From Methanosarcina sp. MSH10X1 (GTDB lineage Archaea; Halobacteriota; Methanosarcinia; Methanosarcinales; Methanosarcinaceae), in NCBI RefSeq assembly GCF_004099695.1, contig NZ_SCHL01000016.1, forward strand, positions 1 through 64,000: a DNA stretch of 64,000 nt, given 5' to 3'. A program made the translations under genes and the position numbers. This document shows positions 1-9,012 of the stretch, one piece after another. The notes under the pieces are model-generated. The model did no database searches. It had not been told where the DNA came from and saw only the letters and a program-made list of their open reading frames with translations. Within the stretch, counting starts at the first letter, position 1, and every line of letters begins with the position of its first letter.

Positions 1-549
1 CTGGGAAAGCTTTTTGCTGGTATCGTTTAATGATAGAAGTATCTCGGTTAGAAGTCTTGACCTGTATATTGCCTGAAGATCATCTTCCATTTCATTATAT
101 ATTTCGAAGCCGTTCATTTCCTGTCGCCGCATTCACAGATTTTTTTCTTACTTTCTTATTGAATTCTTCTAATACAATATATTATTTTATCTTCTGTCAG
201 GCATGTATATTGATATTAATTTTGTTAATTTTATTGCTCAGTGAGGGAAAGAATACTCAGATAATTTGCTAAAAGTAAAGTCAGATTTGGCGTCAACTAG
301 AACACTGAAACTTCATTATTTTAGACAAAAAACAAGATCGGTTAAATGAATGTTAATTAGATCCATGAAAATCCATCGACGTAATAAATTTATAGGAGGA
401 TTTTAAAACTGTTTTTGAATGTGAAGTTCAAACAAACCTTCCAAAGTAGATCCGAACTTCACATACCCAGAGGCAAGGAAATGATAGTTTCAAGAGTACT
501 TAAGGCTTGCTTGATCCTGCCTCCTGAAAAAATAACTAGAAAGAAGTAA
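1..549. other. Non-coding leader region with one stem-loop
   Basis: No convincing gene is seen before the protease gene at 550. The stretch is AT-rich. An 80-codon open frame at 30-272 has no ribosome binding site and no recognisable protein character. The one clear structure is an 11-bp inverted repeat at 419-429 and 454-464 (listed separately). A GGAGG at 394-398 is not followed by a start codon at usable spacing. Confidence 0.6.
419..464. promoter_or_regulatory. Inverted repeat upstream of the secreted protease gene
   Basis: ATGTGAAGTTC at 419-429 is the exact reverse complement of GAACTTCACAT at 454-464, leaving a 24-nt loop. It ends 85 nt before the protease start codon, so it may be an operator or a 5'-UTR hairpin. 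It has no following T-run, which argues against a terminator. The function is inferred from position only. Confidence 0.45.
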
Positions 550-1647
550 ATGATAACAAAGAAAAAATTGGGATTAAGTGCACTGCTTGCCGCAATATTG
601 CTGGTGAGCATAGCACTTGTGCCGACTGTGAGTGCAGATGTTAATTCAAATTCGAATGGAGATACTTCCGAGAGTGATATAAGTTATACTGCCGCAGAGC
701 TACAGGATCTATATTCTAAGTATAATATAAGTGAAAACGATATCAAATTTGCAAAAAATGAGTTACCCAATTTCTTGGAAGGAACAATTCTGTGCAGTGA
801 TAAAAGAGTTATAGTTACCGAAGACGGGAATTCACCTAAAAATATGAAAATGGGTGAGAATTTTGATATCGTAATAAGAGAACAGGAAATGAATAATATA
901 ATAGAAGAGGCTAGAAAAAAATACACTGAAAAATACAATGTCGATCCAAACAATCCACGAGTGGATATCATAAATGGTTATGTATTGCCTGAACAAGAGG
1001 TAACAAAACATGTTGAAAGCGGTAAATTATCAGCGAAGGATGAAAGTCCATTTATGGAATCTGAGAATTCATTAGCAAGTATAAGAACCTTTGCTACTAT
1101 TTTTACTCATATTTCGAGAAATCCATATCAGATAAACAATAACATCGATGTAAATGTATTTATTGCAAAAGAAGATAGCAGTCATCACGCACCAACAGAA
1201 TCCTATTATCAGGACACGATTGACGCTTTGGAAAGGTTTGAAAGTTATGGCATAAATGTTAATCGAGTTTGGCACTATAATTATTGGGACGCAAGTGATG
1301 TAACACCAACTGAAGAAGCAGAAGCGCTTCTTGATGATCTAGAGGAAGACACTACGTGGATAATTGAAAGTCCAAATGATATTGTTCTAGGCTGGGTAAA
1401 TAGTTTGGATCATAACGGTATCGCATGGAGACCAGGTTCTTTCAGTGTTTGTGCAGTTAAAGCACTTGGTGTTGACTGGCCTCATGATAGTATAGTTCAG
1501 CATGAAGTCTCCCACAATTTTGATGCAGAAGATCAAAACTCCATACTCCATCCTGAATGTATAATGAACTATGTTTATGCTCAACAGGGTACGAATATAT
1601 GGTGTACTCCCTGTCGTAATACTGTATATTATGGAATAGACAATTAA
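550..1647 (+). CDS. Secreted metzincin-like zinc metalloprotease
   Basis: A 365-residue exported protein. Residues 1-29 form a signal peptide (KKK, a hydrophobic core, then VSA before D30). The zinc site is HEVSHNFDAED: H318, E319, H322, with D328 in the third-ligand position of the metzincin pattern HExxHxxGxxH/D. The usual glycine is replaced by D325. A Met-turn-like CIMNY follows, with M339 eleven residues after D328. Cysteines near residues 337, 354 and 357 could form disulfides in the exported domain. The N-terminal 150 residues are charged and could be a propeptide. The ribosome binding site is weak (GAAAG), and no in-frame start lies closer to the signal peptide. A small membrane protein follows 47 nt downstream and may be co-transcribed. 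Substrate unknown; the family assignment rests on the zinc motif and Met-turn, not on a whole-length match. Confidence 0.75.
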   Translation: MITKKKLGLSALLAAILLVSIALVPTVSADVNSNSNGDTSESDISYTAAELQDLYSKYNISENDIKFAKNELPNFLEGTILCSDKRVIVTEDGNSPKNMKMGENFDIVIREQEMNNIIEEARKKYTEKYNVDPNNPRVDIINGYVLPEQEVTKHVESGKLSAKDESPFMESENSLASIRTFATIFTHISRNPYQINNNIDVNVFIAKEDSSHHAPTESYYQDTIDALERFESYGINVNRVWHYNYWDASDVTPTEEAEALLDDLEEDTTWIIESPNDIVLGWVNSLDHNGIAWRPGSFSVCAVKALGVDWPHDSIVQHEVSHNFDAEDQNSILHPECIMNYVYAQQGTNIWCTPCRNTVYYGIDN

Positions 1648-1694
1648 TAACTGTAGACAATTAATAACTGTAGACAAAGAAATTGGGTGGGAAC

Positions 1695-2102
1695 ATGGAA
1701 GAAGTCAATAAAAAACTTCGCTATATAGGAATAATCCTTCTGATTTTAGCAGGATTTTTTATAATCCTACCATATCTTTTTATGGGTCCACCTACATCTT
1801 TTTTTTCTGTTGAGAATGGAGATGAAACTAATCACACAGTACTTATCAAAATTGTTAATTCAAATAGTAAACCAATATTTGAAGAGAGTTATAAGCTGTC
1901 TCCTCACGAAAAAGTAATAGAATCTAAAGGTTTATGGTTATTGTTCAAGATGTCTTCACCATTAAATAAAAACAATTATATTATAAGGGCAACTTTGGAA
2001 AATAACACAAGTAAGGAGATGAGCATGTCTTTGAACTCTTGGACTAGCTTATATATCTCAATAACAGACTCGTCTATCTTTATTGATACGCTCCAAGTTT
2101 AA
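1695..2102 (+). CDS. Small single-span membrane protein, unknown function
   Basis: A 135-residue protein that I do not recognise. Residues 1-9 are charged, followed by one hydrophobic segment (about residues 10-32). The remaining 100 residues are polar and probably lie outside the membrane, with a beta-rich look. I prefer the ATG at 1695 over an in-frame TTG at 1683, because a GGGTGGGA stretch sits just before it. The gene starts 47 nt after the protease gene on the same strand, which suggests a shared transcript. It could be an inhibitor or anchor for the protease, but nothing in the sequence shows that. Confidence 0.55.
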   Translation: MEEVNKKLRYIGIILLILAGFFIILPYLFMGPPTSFFSVENGDETNHTVLIKIVNSNSKPIFEESYKLSPHEKVIESKGLWLLFKMSSPLNKNNYIIRATLENNTSKEMSMSLNSWTSLYISITDSSIFIDTLQV

Positions 2103-2119
2103 GAGATATATAAATACAG

Positions 2120-2237
2120 TAGGACTTACGCACTTGAAGTACAAAATCAAGTACATTTGACATTGCAGTTAAACTTGCTCTTTAAACAGTTAGAGGTTTA
2201 GTGGTTCTTGATTCTCAGTTCAACCGCGTAAGTCCTA
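2120..2237. mobile_element. MITE-like element, copy 1 (best preserved)
   Basis: A 118-bp non-coding element bounded by a perfect 12-bp terminal inverted repeat: TAGGACTTACGC at 2120-2131 and GCGTAAGTCCTA at 2226-2237. The outermost TA on each side could be a duplicated TA target, as made by IS630/Tc1-type transposases. Two related copies lie at 2294-2406 and 58085-58197. All share the outer ends and a CAGTTCAAC-like block next to the right end. No transposase is present in the window. Confidence 0.75.
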
Positions 2238-2293
2238 TACAGATATTATTTAAACCTTTTAATTTTTTCCGAGTATGCCTGCTGAATCAAATT

Positions 2294-2406
2294 GGACTTA
2301 CGCACCTAAAGTAAAAAACCAAGCATCTGAGACATCTAGACTGGTTTAGTATTTTAGATAGTTGAAAGCTTAATGCCATTTATAACAGTTAAACCGCGTA
2401 AATCTT
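2294..2406. mobile_element. MITE-like element, copy 2 (decayed right end)
   Basis: The left end GGACTTACGC (2294-2303) is intact. The right end GCGTAAATCTT (2396-2406) has two changes from the copy-1 terminus. The copy is about 113 bp, in the same orientation as copy 1 and 57 bp after it. The internal sequence has diverged, so the two are probably independent insertions rather than a recent duplication. Confidence 0.65.
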
Positions 2407-2570
2407 ATAAATGTAAAGATAGGAAACAAACATTGACAAATAGTTCCTTATCTCTAACTAAAAAGAAAACACTTACCAGACAGGAAGATAAAAGCTTTAA
2501 ACTGTATTAAAAAGAATATTTAAAAGAATGTGATTGCCATAAAAAAGAAGCAATAGCCACTCCCTCTTTT

Positions 2571-4277
2571 TTACATCCTTTTCAACTGCTGGCTGTATAC
2601 CTTTCCTATCCTCTGGATCGTATCGGCTTCTTCGGGGTCTTTATCGTCCCGGATGCGGATGAAGCGCGGAAAACGCAGCGCAAAACCTGAGTTATAATTG
2701 GGGCTTTTCTGGATTTCCTCAAAGGCAATTTCAAGGACGATTTTCGGCCTGATTGCAAATACTCCGCCTGCTTCTCCGCCTTCCATGAGACCCGAAAGCA
2801 TCTCTGTAAGCTCCTTTAGCTGATCGTCGGTCAGACCGGTGCCCACTTTGCCGACCTGGAGAAAACGATCGGTTTCGGGATCATAACAGGCAACTGTGTA
2901 AGAGCCTATTAGATTTGCACGTCTGCCAAAGCCCCATTCGGCTCCCACGACTACCAGATCGAGGGTTTCCATAAGAGGCTTTTTCTTAAGCCAGTTTTTG
3001 CCGCGCTTTCCAGGGGAATAAAACGAATTCGGATTTTTGACCATGAGCCCCTCGTGCCCGGCTTCCAGAGCTTCCATGTAAATCTGTTTTATAACATCAA
3101 GATCCCCGGTTATCACCTGCTTATCCACGCAGATCGATTTTGAGTCTTCAGTCGACCTTTCAACGCAGGACTCGAGCGCTTTCCGCCGCTCAATAAGAGG
3201 CAGGTCGATAAGGGTTTTACCGTCTAAATACATTATGTCAAAAAGGTTGAGCTGAATAGGGATGCCGAGGGCTTTTTCCTCCACATCGTACTTGCGCCGG
3301 AAACGCTTGAGAATTTCCTGAAATGCTCTGGGCTTACCGTTCTCGTCCACTGCCACGGCTTCCCCGTCAAGAATTGCCGATTCGGCTTTTACATGTTTAC
3401 GAACGATTTCCACAAGGTCGGGAAGGGAATTTGTGACGTTTTCAAGCTTGCGGGAGAAAAGCGTAACCGAATTTCCAGCCTTATGGATCTGGACTCTTGC
3501 CCCGTCGAACTTCCATTCAATTGCAGCCTCCCCCATTTCCCTGATATCGGCATCTATATCAGGGCTGATCTGGGAGAGCATCATTTTAATCGGGCGGTTG
3601 ATTTCGATTCCCAGGCGTTGCAGAGCTTCCGTTCCACCTGCCTTGGCAGTTGCAGCGACTATCCCGAGATCGTTTGTGACCATAAAGGCATGCTCGACCA
3701 CATCCGCAGGCACGGAAAAAGCTTTTGCAATCGCGTCCCTTACAACGCCTTCGCCGACGCCGATTCTCAATTCTTCAAGCGCAAGCCTGGAGATATATTT
3801 CGCTTCCCTCGGAGTTGAGGAGTTGAAGAGAAACTGGAGATTTTTTATCTTAATATCCTGTGAACCTTTTCCCGAGGCTTCGGAAGCAATCTTGAAGCGT
3901 TTATAAACCTCTGTTACTGAGAGTTCGGGCTGTTCTTCGAGGAAAGAGGAAAAAGTAACCTGATTTTTCCTTTTTTCCTTAAGGATAAGCAGGGCTGTAT
4001 CCCCGATATCTCCAGTGGTGCGGATAAGAGATTCTATGCTCTTTACAGCCATTCCCGAGGCTCTGGAGAGAGCAACGTACAGCAAGCTCGTGCCAATTCC
4101 CAATTGCTTTCCACTCCAGGCAGGAAAAATCTCACTCATAATAAAATGAGTTGCTATGGGCAGCTCTTCTATATCGACCTTTTTAAGAAGATCAGCAACC
4201 CGGTTTGTAGTATCAATCGTACTTGAGATTTTTTCAATCGCCTGGCAGGTTTCTGAAAATTCCTTGAAACTTGTCAT
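2571..4277 (-). CDS. lig: ATP-dependent DNA ligase
   Basis: A 568-residue archaeal replicative-type DNA ligase that seals nicks through a ligase-AMP intermediate. It has an N-terminal DNA-binding domain (about residues 1-220), then the nucleotidyltransferase domain with motif [11 protein letters not shown], where K256 is the adenylated lysine. Later motifs include [17 protein letters not shown] and [13 protein letters not shown] near the domain joint. The C-terminal OB-fold domain ends in a short basic tail. The length matches archaeal/eukaryal-type ligases. The gene starts 53 nt after the homoserine dehydrogenase stop on the same strand. The intact motif I and full length argue for an active enzyme. 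Confidence 0.96.
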   Translation of the reverse strand: MTSFKEFSETCQAIEKISSTIDTTNRVADLLKKVDIEELPIATHFIMSEIFPAWSGKQLGIGTSLLYVALSRASGMAVKSIESLIRTTGDIGDTALLILKEKRKNQVTFSSFLEEQPELSVTEVYKRFKIASEASGKGSQDIKIKNLQFLFNSSTPREAKYISRLALEELRIGVGEGVVRDAIAKAFSVPADVVEHAFMVTNDLGIVAATAKAGGTEALQRLGIEINRPIKMMLSQISPDIDADIREMGEAAIEWKFDGARVQIHKAGNSVTLFSRKLENVTNSLPDLVEIVRKHVKAESAILDGEAVAVDENGKPRAFQEILKRFRRKYDVEEKALGIPIQLNLFDIMYLDGKTLIDLPLIERRKALESCVERSTEDSKSICVDKQVITGDLDVIKQIYMEALEAGHEGLMVKNPNSFYSPGKRGKNWLKKKPLMETLDLVVVGAEWGFGRRANLIGSYTVACYDPETDRFLQVGKVGTGLTDDQLKELTEMLSGLMEGGEAGGVFAIRPKIVLEIAFEEIQKSPNYNSGFALRFPRFIRIRDDKDPEEADTIQRIGKVYSQQLKRM

Positions 4278-4330
4278 GATCCACGCAGCTTTGTAATTAT
4301 CTTTTTTCGAATCCGGTAGAACCTGAATTT

Positions 4331-5332
4331 TTACCTGTCAGTTCCGTAAATTGCGACCAGATCGCTGAGAATCGCACTTGCAGTTTCGATCGGGCCTGCA
4401 CCCTTACCCGTAACCGTGATTTCTCCTGCAAGTTCGGTATCTACCGACGCCACGTTCAGAGTCCCTCCGACTGCAAGGGGATGGTTGATAGGCACAAGCC
4501 TTGGGGCTACATGAATTCTTTCCCTGCTGACTTCTCCTATGAGTTTGATCACATGCCCTCTTTCATAAGCCATCTCAAGGGCTTCAGGCGTGACTTTCGT
4601 GATTCCTGTAACTTCAACATCGTTATAAGTAACATCAAGTCCGAAAATCGCGTTGGCAAGAATGACGAGTTTGCAGGCTGTATCAATTCCTTCCACATCA
4701 TATGTGGGATCGGTCTCAGCAATGCCAAGTTGCATGGATTCGGCAAGAATGTCATTGTAGCTTGCCCTTTCTTCCAGCATCCTTGTCAGGATGTAATTAC
4801 AGGTTCCATTCAGAATTCCTTTAATGCTCTTAATTCTGTTGCCTGCAAGCACCTCGTTTGCCAGGTTGACAATAGGCATCGAACCGCCGACAGTAGCTTC
4901 GAACCTGAAATGTGAACCTGCTGCTTTTGCGGTCTCTATGAGTTCCCTGTACTTAAGAGTAAGAGGTCCTTTATTGGAGGTAATAACATCTTTTCCTGTC
5001 TGGAAGGCTGCAAGCATATTTTGCAGACCTGCTCCGCCGGTTAATATATTCGTAGGCGTCGTCTCTAGTACCAGATCATGGGGGATGGATCGGATGACAT
5101 CGACTCCGGAAAGGTTTTCAAGGGCTACAGTCCCATCTGTCTTCTTCCTGGCGAGGCAGTCGGCAAGATCCACACCTTCAGGATTAACAGTTGCGCCCTT
5201 TGAATCCACAACAGCAACCACTTTTACTTCCAGCCCGATACGTTCCAGATACTCTTTTTTCATAAGGAGTACTTCGGCCACACCCTGTCCGATTGCACCG
5301 AACCCGAGAATAGAACAGTACACTGTTTTCAT
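4331..5332 (-). CDS. hom: Homoserine dehydrogenase
   Basis: A 333-residue NAD(P)-dependent enzyme that reduces aspartate semialdehyde to homoserine, the branch point to threonine and methionine. The N-terminal Rossmann loop is GFGAIGQG (about residues 9-16). The family signature around [11 protein letters not shown] and the TSNKGPL lysine region are present. It lacks the C-terminal ACT domain of longer bacterial enzymes. The adjacent upstream gene encodes a free-standing ACT protein 26 nt away, which suggests regulation in trans. The start is supported by AGGAGAT ten bases upstream. Confidence 0.95.
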   Translation of the reverse strand: MKTVYCSILGFGAIGQGVAEVLLMKKEYLERIGLEVKVVAVVDSKGATVNPEGVDLADCLARKKTDGTVALENLSGVDVIRSIPHDLVLETTPTNILTGGAGLQNMLAAFQTGKDVITSNKGPLTLKYRELIETAKAAGSHFRFEATVGGSMPIVNLANEVLAGNRIKSIKGILNGTCNYILTRMLEERASYNDILAESMQLGIAETDPTYDVEGIDTACKLVILANAIFGLDVTYNDVEVTGITKVTPEALEMAYERGHVIKLIGEVSRERIHVAPRLVPINHPLAVGGTLNVASVDTELAGEITVTGKGAGPIETASAILSDLVAIYGTDR

Positions 5333-5358
5333 GTTTTCAAATCTCCTAAAAACTTTTT

Positions 5359-5862
5359 TCAGGCCTGGATATCTATTGGAAGAACCATAAGCAGATCTTT
5401 CTTTGCCGAGACTTTTTTGAGGATGGAGAGTGCCCTTTGCAAATCCTCTTTACCGACAGCATCAATTTTCATGAGGGCCGAAGAAAGCATATTGATACCG
5501 GGCATGGAAAGTGAGAGATCCACAACCTCAGCAAAGCCGGTCTTGTCAATCTCGTCAATCGTATCCTGGATTCCTGTATGGACTACATGTCCTATGAGCA
5601 CTACATTTATGCTCTCCCTGAAACGGTGTTCTCCGACTCTTACTACTCTAATTCCGTTTTCTTCCAGTTTCGCTTTTATTGTCTCAATGCTTTCGGGCCT
5701 GGTCTCGAGTACAAGCTTTACGGGCACTGTTTTTCTGGGGGTTCTTTTCTGATGGTGATGTACTACTGTTATCAGGTTAGCCTTACACTCCGAAAGAGGC
5801 TGGAGGGCTAAAAGCATCTGCCCGGGTACATCTTTTAACTCAATGTCCATGGAAACTCGCAT
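5359..5862 (-). CDS. ACT domain protein, probable regulator of homoserine dehydrogenase
   Basis: A 167-residue protein beginning with a typical ACT fold: DVPGQMLLALQPLSE followed by ANLITVVHHHQ. The second half (from about residue 80) looks like a further alpha/beta regulatory module. ACT domains bind amino acids and tune metabolic enzymes. The position directly upstream of a homoserine dehydrogenase lacking its own ACT domain suggests that this is its separate threonine/methionine-sensing subunit; that is inference. GAGGGA lies seven bases before the ATG at 5862, which supports this start over the second Met at 5850. Confidence 0.85.
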   Translation of the reverse strand: MRVSMDIELKDVPGQMLLALQPLSECKANLITVVHHHQKRTPRKTVPVKLVLETRPESIETIKAKLEENGIRVVRVGEHRFRESINVVLIGHVVHTGIQDTIDEIDKTGFAEVVDLSLSMPGINMLSSALMKIDAVGKEDLQRALSILKKVSAKKDLLMVLPIDIQA

Positions 5863-6253
5863 GTTGTCCCTCGTACATTTTTTAATAATCCCTTGTGCAA
5901 TTTAAATAATAATCTACCAATCTATCAATGTTATATCCAGCAGCTTACTGTCAGAGTTGAAGTGATGTATCAGAGTATCCGGTTCCAATCCAGCCATCCA
6001 GTCTTAAACCTGAGTTTTCGGAACCTCATTTCCAAACCCATTCCTGCTTCGCAGGACCTGTTACTCCGATTTGCTATTCGCATATTTTATCCGATAGGCA
6101 GTCTCTGGGGCATAAGAGATCAAAAAGGGCATTCAAATATACTGCGTACTATAAACATTGTTAACCCTTTCTGCTGCTTAGTAGATGAATTAAGTTATAT
6201 AGTTTACTGTTTACGGTCTTTCAAAAAAGACTTTACAGGGTACTTATCCGCCT
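5863..6253. other. Intergenic region without a recognised gene
   Basis: A 391-bp gap between the leader of the ACT/hom/lig run and the 3' end of a convergent-side membrane gene on the same strand. It should contain the promoter of the ACT-hom-lig run (the AT-rich stretch 5880-5935). An apparent open frame at 5893-6315 overlaps the next gene antisense and has no ribosome binding site. No RNA gene or repeat was recognised. Confidence 0.5.
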
Positions 6254-7288
6254 CTACTCTTTCTTGTTTCTATGTTCGGTTTGCCTGTGGATGTGCATAT
6301 CCGGAATACGGATGATATTTCCTCTTCCTTTTTTGAATTTCTCTATGAGCCCGCGCTCCTCAAGGTCAGAGAGCATAAGACTGACTTTGGATTCCGAATA
6401 AGGGGATTTCTTTCGCAGTTCTCTCTGAGTAATCCGGTTTCCACTGGCTCGAATTAGCTCCAGAAGTTCTTTTAGATCCTCAGGAAGATTAATTCTTGAA
6501 GGTCTCAGGGATTCTGAACTCGATTTACCGGATTCCTCCTGGTTAAGAGAAGATTCCGGGACAGCCTGAACCTCTTCTGTAGATTCGCTCTGCTTCTGTA
6601 AAGCTTTACCAGCTTCAGGTATCTCTTCGGACTCCTGATTAAATTGATCCGAGTTTATTTCTGAAATCCTAACAATGTTTTCTACCGGATCGGATTCAGT
6701 CTCTTCAGAAAATATTGCATCCTTTATGGGGTTTTCAGGCTCCAGCAGATATGGCTGCCTGTTTCCGTCAGGATACAGGGCATCTGTAGATTTTGGGTGC
6801 CTCTTTTTTAAAAAGTAGCCAGCCAGTAACAGGACTATAAAAGCCAGGAAAGCCGAAACTAACACGGTGTACTGAGAGCCTGGTCGGGATACAGGACCTG
6901 CTTCTTCATAATCCAGAACAGGGGCTTCAAATTCATCCTGGTTCAGAAGCTCCTCATTATAGGGCGGGAACAGGAGAAGGTCATGTATATACTCTCCTTC
7001 ACCCGAGATCACAACTACTTCCCTGGCTGTGTAAACGATCCTGTTTCCTTCAAGATAATTGGCGGTTATTGTATATGTTCCGGGAGTCAGGTTGAACGAA
7101 TATTCCGAATCCGTTGCAACAAAATTCTGTTCCGGGGTGGAATTGATCTCTACAACTGAGTTATTAAGAGGCTTGAAAGTGTACCACTCGTAAACTGTTC
7201 CGTGAATCGTGGCCGCAATTGCATTCCCCTGAAAGACTATAATGAGAAAGAAAACAAGTGCGAACCTGCAGAGCTTTGTAAAATTCAC
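6254..7288 (-). CDS. Membrane-anchored winged-helix regulator with extracellular carboxypeptidase-regulatory-like domain
   Basis: A 344-residue protein with three parts. Residues 1-26 are a signal peptide or signal anchor. Residues 27-105 match the carboxypeptidase-regulatory-like beta-sandwich (IHGTVYEWYTFKPLNNSVVE ... LTPGTYTITA). One transmembrane helix spans about 140-160 and is followed by KKRH, which places the rest inside the cell. An acidic, low-complexity linker covers 165-265. The C-terminal winged helix is at 270-330 (ITQRELRKKSPYSESKVSLM, then ERGLIEKFKKGRGNIIRI), MarR/TrmB-like. This is the layout of a one-component membrane sensor that binds DNA in the cytoplasm. Neither ligand nor targets can be read from the sequence. 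The nearest divergent gene encodes a secreted coiled-coil protein (start 7506) and could be a target. Confidence 0.8.
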   Translation of the reverse strand: MNFTKLCRFALVFFLIIVFQGNAIAATIHGTVYEWYTFKPLNNSVVEINSTPEQNFVATDSEYSFNLTPGTYTITANYLEGNRIVYTAREVVVISGEGEYIHDLLLFPPYNEELLNQDEFEAPVLDYEEAGPVSRPGSQYTVLVSAFLAFIVLLLAGYFLKKRHPKSTDALYPDGNRQPYLLEPENPIKDAIFSEETESDPVENIVRISEINSDQFNQESEEIPEAGKALQKQSESTEEVQAVPESSLNQEESGKSSSESLRPSRINLPEDLKELLELIRASGNRITQRELRKKSPYSESKVSLMLSDLEERGLIEKFKKGRGNIIRIPDMHIHRQTEHRNKKE

Positions 7289-7505
7289 GCAAGGTTAAAT
7301 GGGTTTTTAACATAAATCTTTTACTTTTCTTAATAGAGAGGTGCAAAACGAAATAAATGAACATTAAAGCTTTATCAAGGGAACAGGGAGTGTATCAAGC
7401 TTGGAAGTCCGTATCTGCCTGTGAATAAGATTCATTCCAAAAAGAATGCTTATATTCACCTTAATCCATATGACAGTATAATAACTTATAAACGGAGGCA
7501 GTCAG

Positions 7506-8537
7506 ATGAAAAAATCAAGAGCTATGCGATATCTGGCTTGTTTTACGATCATATTAACATTACTGAGTTTACTGCCAGGAGGCTCACTCGCTGCCCGAGA
7601 CTCTTCAGAACATGGAAACGGCAATCCGAATCAGTATATGCGCGAAGACCCGCTCAATTCGTACACGAATGGAACTGACAGCATGGGTGAAGCCAGCAGT
7701 ACCGAATCTAATGCCAGACAGGAACAGAAGAATCTCAGCACAAAAAGTCGAAATAAAATTTCCGAATACAAACAGGGAAGAAAGCAGATACAGGAAGAAC
7801 TCCAGTTCCATAAGCAAGAATACAGTGAAGCAAAAGAAGATTTTCTCAAGATCAGGAATCGTATTCGGGCAGAAAAACTTGACCCTCAGTCCGATGAAGC
7901 TCTGGATGCCACAAAGCTCTACCTTAATTCAAGTATTAGCTATATGATAGCTCACCTTTCAAACGTTAAGAGCAATATGGAGTACTCAAACGGAAACGGA
8001 ACGGAAGAAAAAATTATTGCCATAGATGATAAGATTAAATTGCTTGAAGCTGAGAGGGCAAAAGTTGAAAATTCATCAAGCCAGGAAGAGCTTGTGGTCG
8101 TAGTCAGGTCCGTACGCGGAATATGGAACAATGCCGAGAAAACCAGTCTTGCAGGCGCAGGAAAGACTGTCAGCGAGAAAATAGGAGAGTTCCTTGAAGA
8201 GTCCGAAAACCTCTCTGAAAAACTCGGAGTAAAGGTTGAAGACCTGAAAAAAAACGGCGTTAACACAGCTGAGCTTGAAACCAAACTTGCCAGTTATATA
8301 TCATATATAAAGTCCGCGCAGGAAAAGAAAGAAGCGGCAGACTCCATTTATAATGACGAGAACGTAACCCTTGAAGACATGCAAAAGGCGAATAATTATC
8401 TTCGTCAGTCCCTCAATGATATCAGCAAGGCAAATAAGATACTCAGGGATATGTTCGTCGAACTGAAATATTACGAAACTGAAGGGGACAACGGAACTGA
8501 AGTTAATGCCACGAGTTCAAGTCGGAAACTTAACTGA
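7506..8537 (+). CDS. Secreted coiled-coil protein, unknown function
   Basis: A 343-residue exported protein. The signal peptide is residues 1-29, ending in SLA. The mature part is polar, rich in Lys, Glu, Ser and Asn, and predicted from its heptad-like pattern to be largely helical coiled coil (about residues 70-320). Many N-x-S/T sites fit an exposed surface protein. A strong GGAGG lies seven bases before the ATG. It is divergent from the membrane winged-helix gene, with 217 nt between the starts. I do not recognise a family. Confidence 0.7.
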   Translation: MKKSRAMRYLACFTIILTLLSLLPGGSLAARDSSEHGNGNPNQYMREDPLNSYTNGTDSMGEASSTESNARQEQKNLSTKSRNKISEYKQGRKQIQEELQFHKQEYSEAKEDFLKIRNRIRAEKLDPQSDEALDATKLYLNSSISYMIAHLSNVKSNMEYSNGNGTEEKIIAIDDKIKLLEAERAKVENSSSQEELVVVVRSVRGIWNNAEKTSLAGAGKTVSEKIGEFLEESENLSEKLGVKVEDLKKNGVNTAELETKLASYISYIKSAQEKKEAADSIYNDENVTLEDMQKANNYLRQSLNDISKANKILRDMFVELKYYETEGDNGTEVNATSSSRKLN

Positions 8538-8601
8538 ATTCAAGTAGGAAATCGACAGAATTTAAGTAGGAAATCGACGGAACTTAAGTAGAAAATACAG
8601 A
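8536..8601. repeat. Three tandem 22-bp units over the stop codon
   Basis: Three head-to-tail 22-bp units occupy 8536-8557, 8558-8579 and 8580-8601. The core AAGTAGGAAATCGAC is kept in the first two and decayed in the third. The array begins within the stop codon of the coiled-coil gene, so extra copies do not alter the protein. No function is apparent. Confidence 0.7.
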
Positions 8602-8705
8602 GATTTAAATTGAAAGCAGCCTGAAAACTGCAGATAGAAAAAATTGTGCTCAGGGGATGAGACTAAAAATACTTATTAAAAATTGCAAGATAGAGGAGGC
8701 AGAAA

Positions 8706-8972
8706 ATGGTTAAATTTACTCACCTGCTCGTACTGTCAGTTTTAATTATCTGGCTTGCAGGATCCGGTTGTGTCGGGAATGGTACATCTGAAGTAGAAAA
8801 GTCAGGGGTAGACCCAAACACCGATGAGGCAGGGAACATGGCACAGGCTGAAAGTCTGGAAATGGGACTTACGCAAGCTGAAATTCAGGCTCTTGATTCT
8901 GATATGGCAGAGCTTGAGGATTTGCTTGAGAATGCATGCCCTGAAGAAGAGATAGTAATCGAAGAATTGTGA
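8706..8972 (+). CDS. Small acidic lipoprotein
   Basis: An 88-residue protein with an N-terminal hydrophobic segment and a lipobox-like LAGSGC, with C22 the likely lipid-modified residue. The mature 66 residues are strongly acidic (many Glu and Asp, ending EEEIVIEEL) with no recognised domain. GAGGAGG lies seven bases before the ATG, a near-perfect ribosome binding site. It follows the secreted coiled-coil gene by 168 nt on the same strand, so the two exported products may act together; that is inference from position only. Confidence 0.7.
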   Translation: MVKFTHLLVLSVLIIWLAGSGCVGNGTSEVEKSGVDPNTDEAGNMAQAESLEMGLTQAEIQALDSDMAELEDLLENACPEEEIVIEEL

Positions 8973-9012
8973 AATGGAAAGTAAAAAAGTGAAAACCATT
9001 GATAAATCGTTT

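Noticed and set aside
30-272. 80-codon open frame at the left edge
   Set aside because: No ribosome binding site, hydrophobic AT-driven composition and no protein-like pattern.
3393-3906. Long plus-strand frames inside the DNA ligase gene
   Set aside because: Antisense shadows of a clearly coding gene; the same holds for the long frames opposite copA, argH, gatD, coaBC and the HsdM gene.
5893-6315. 140-codon plus-strand frame between the ACT and winged-helix genes
   Set aside because: It overlaps the end of the minus-strand winged-helix gene, has no ribosome binding site and shows no recognisable domain.
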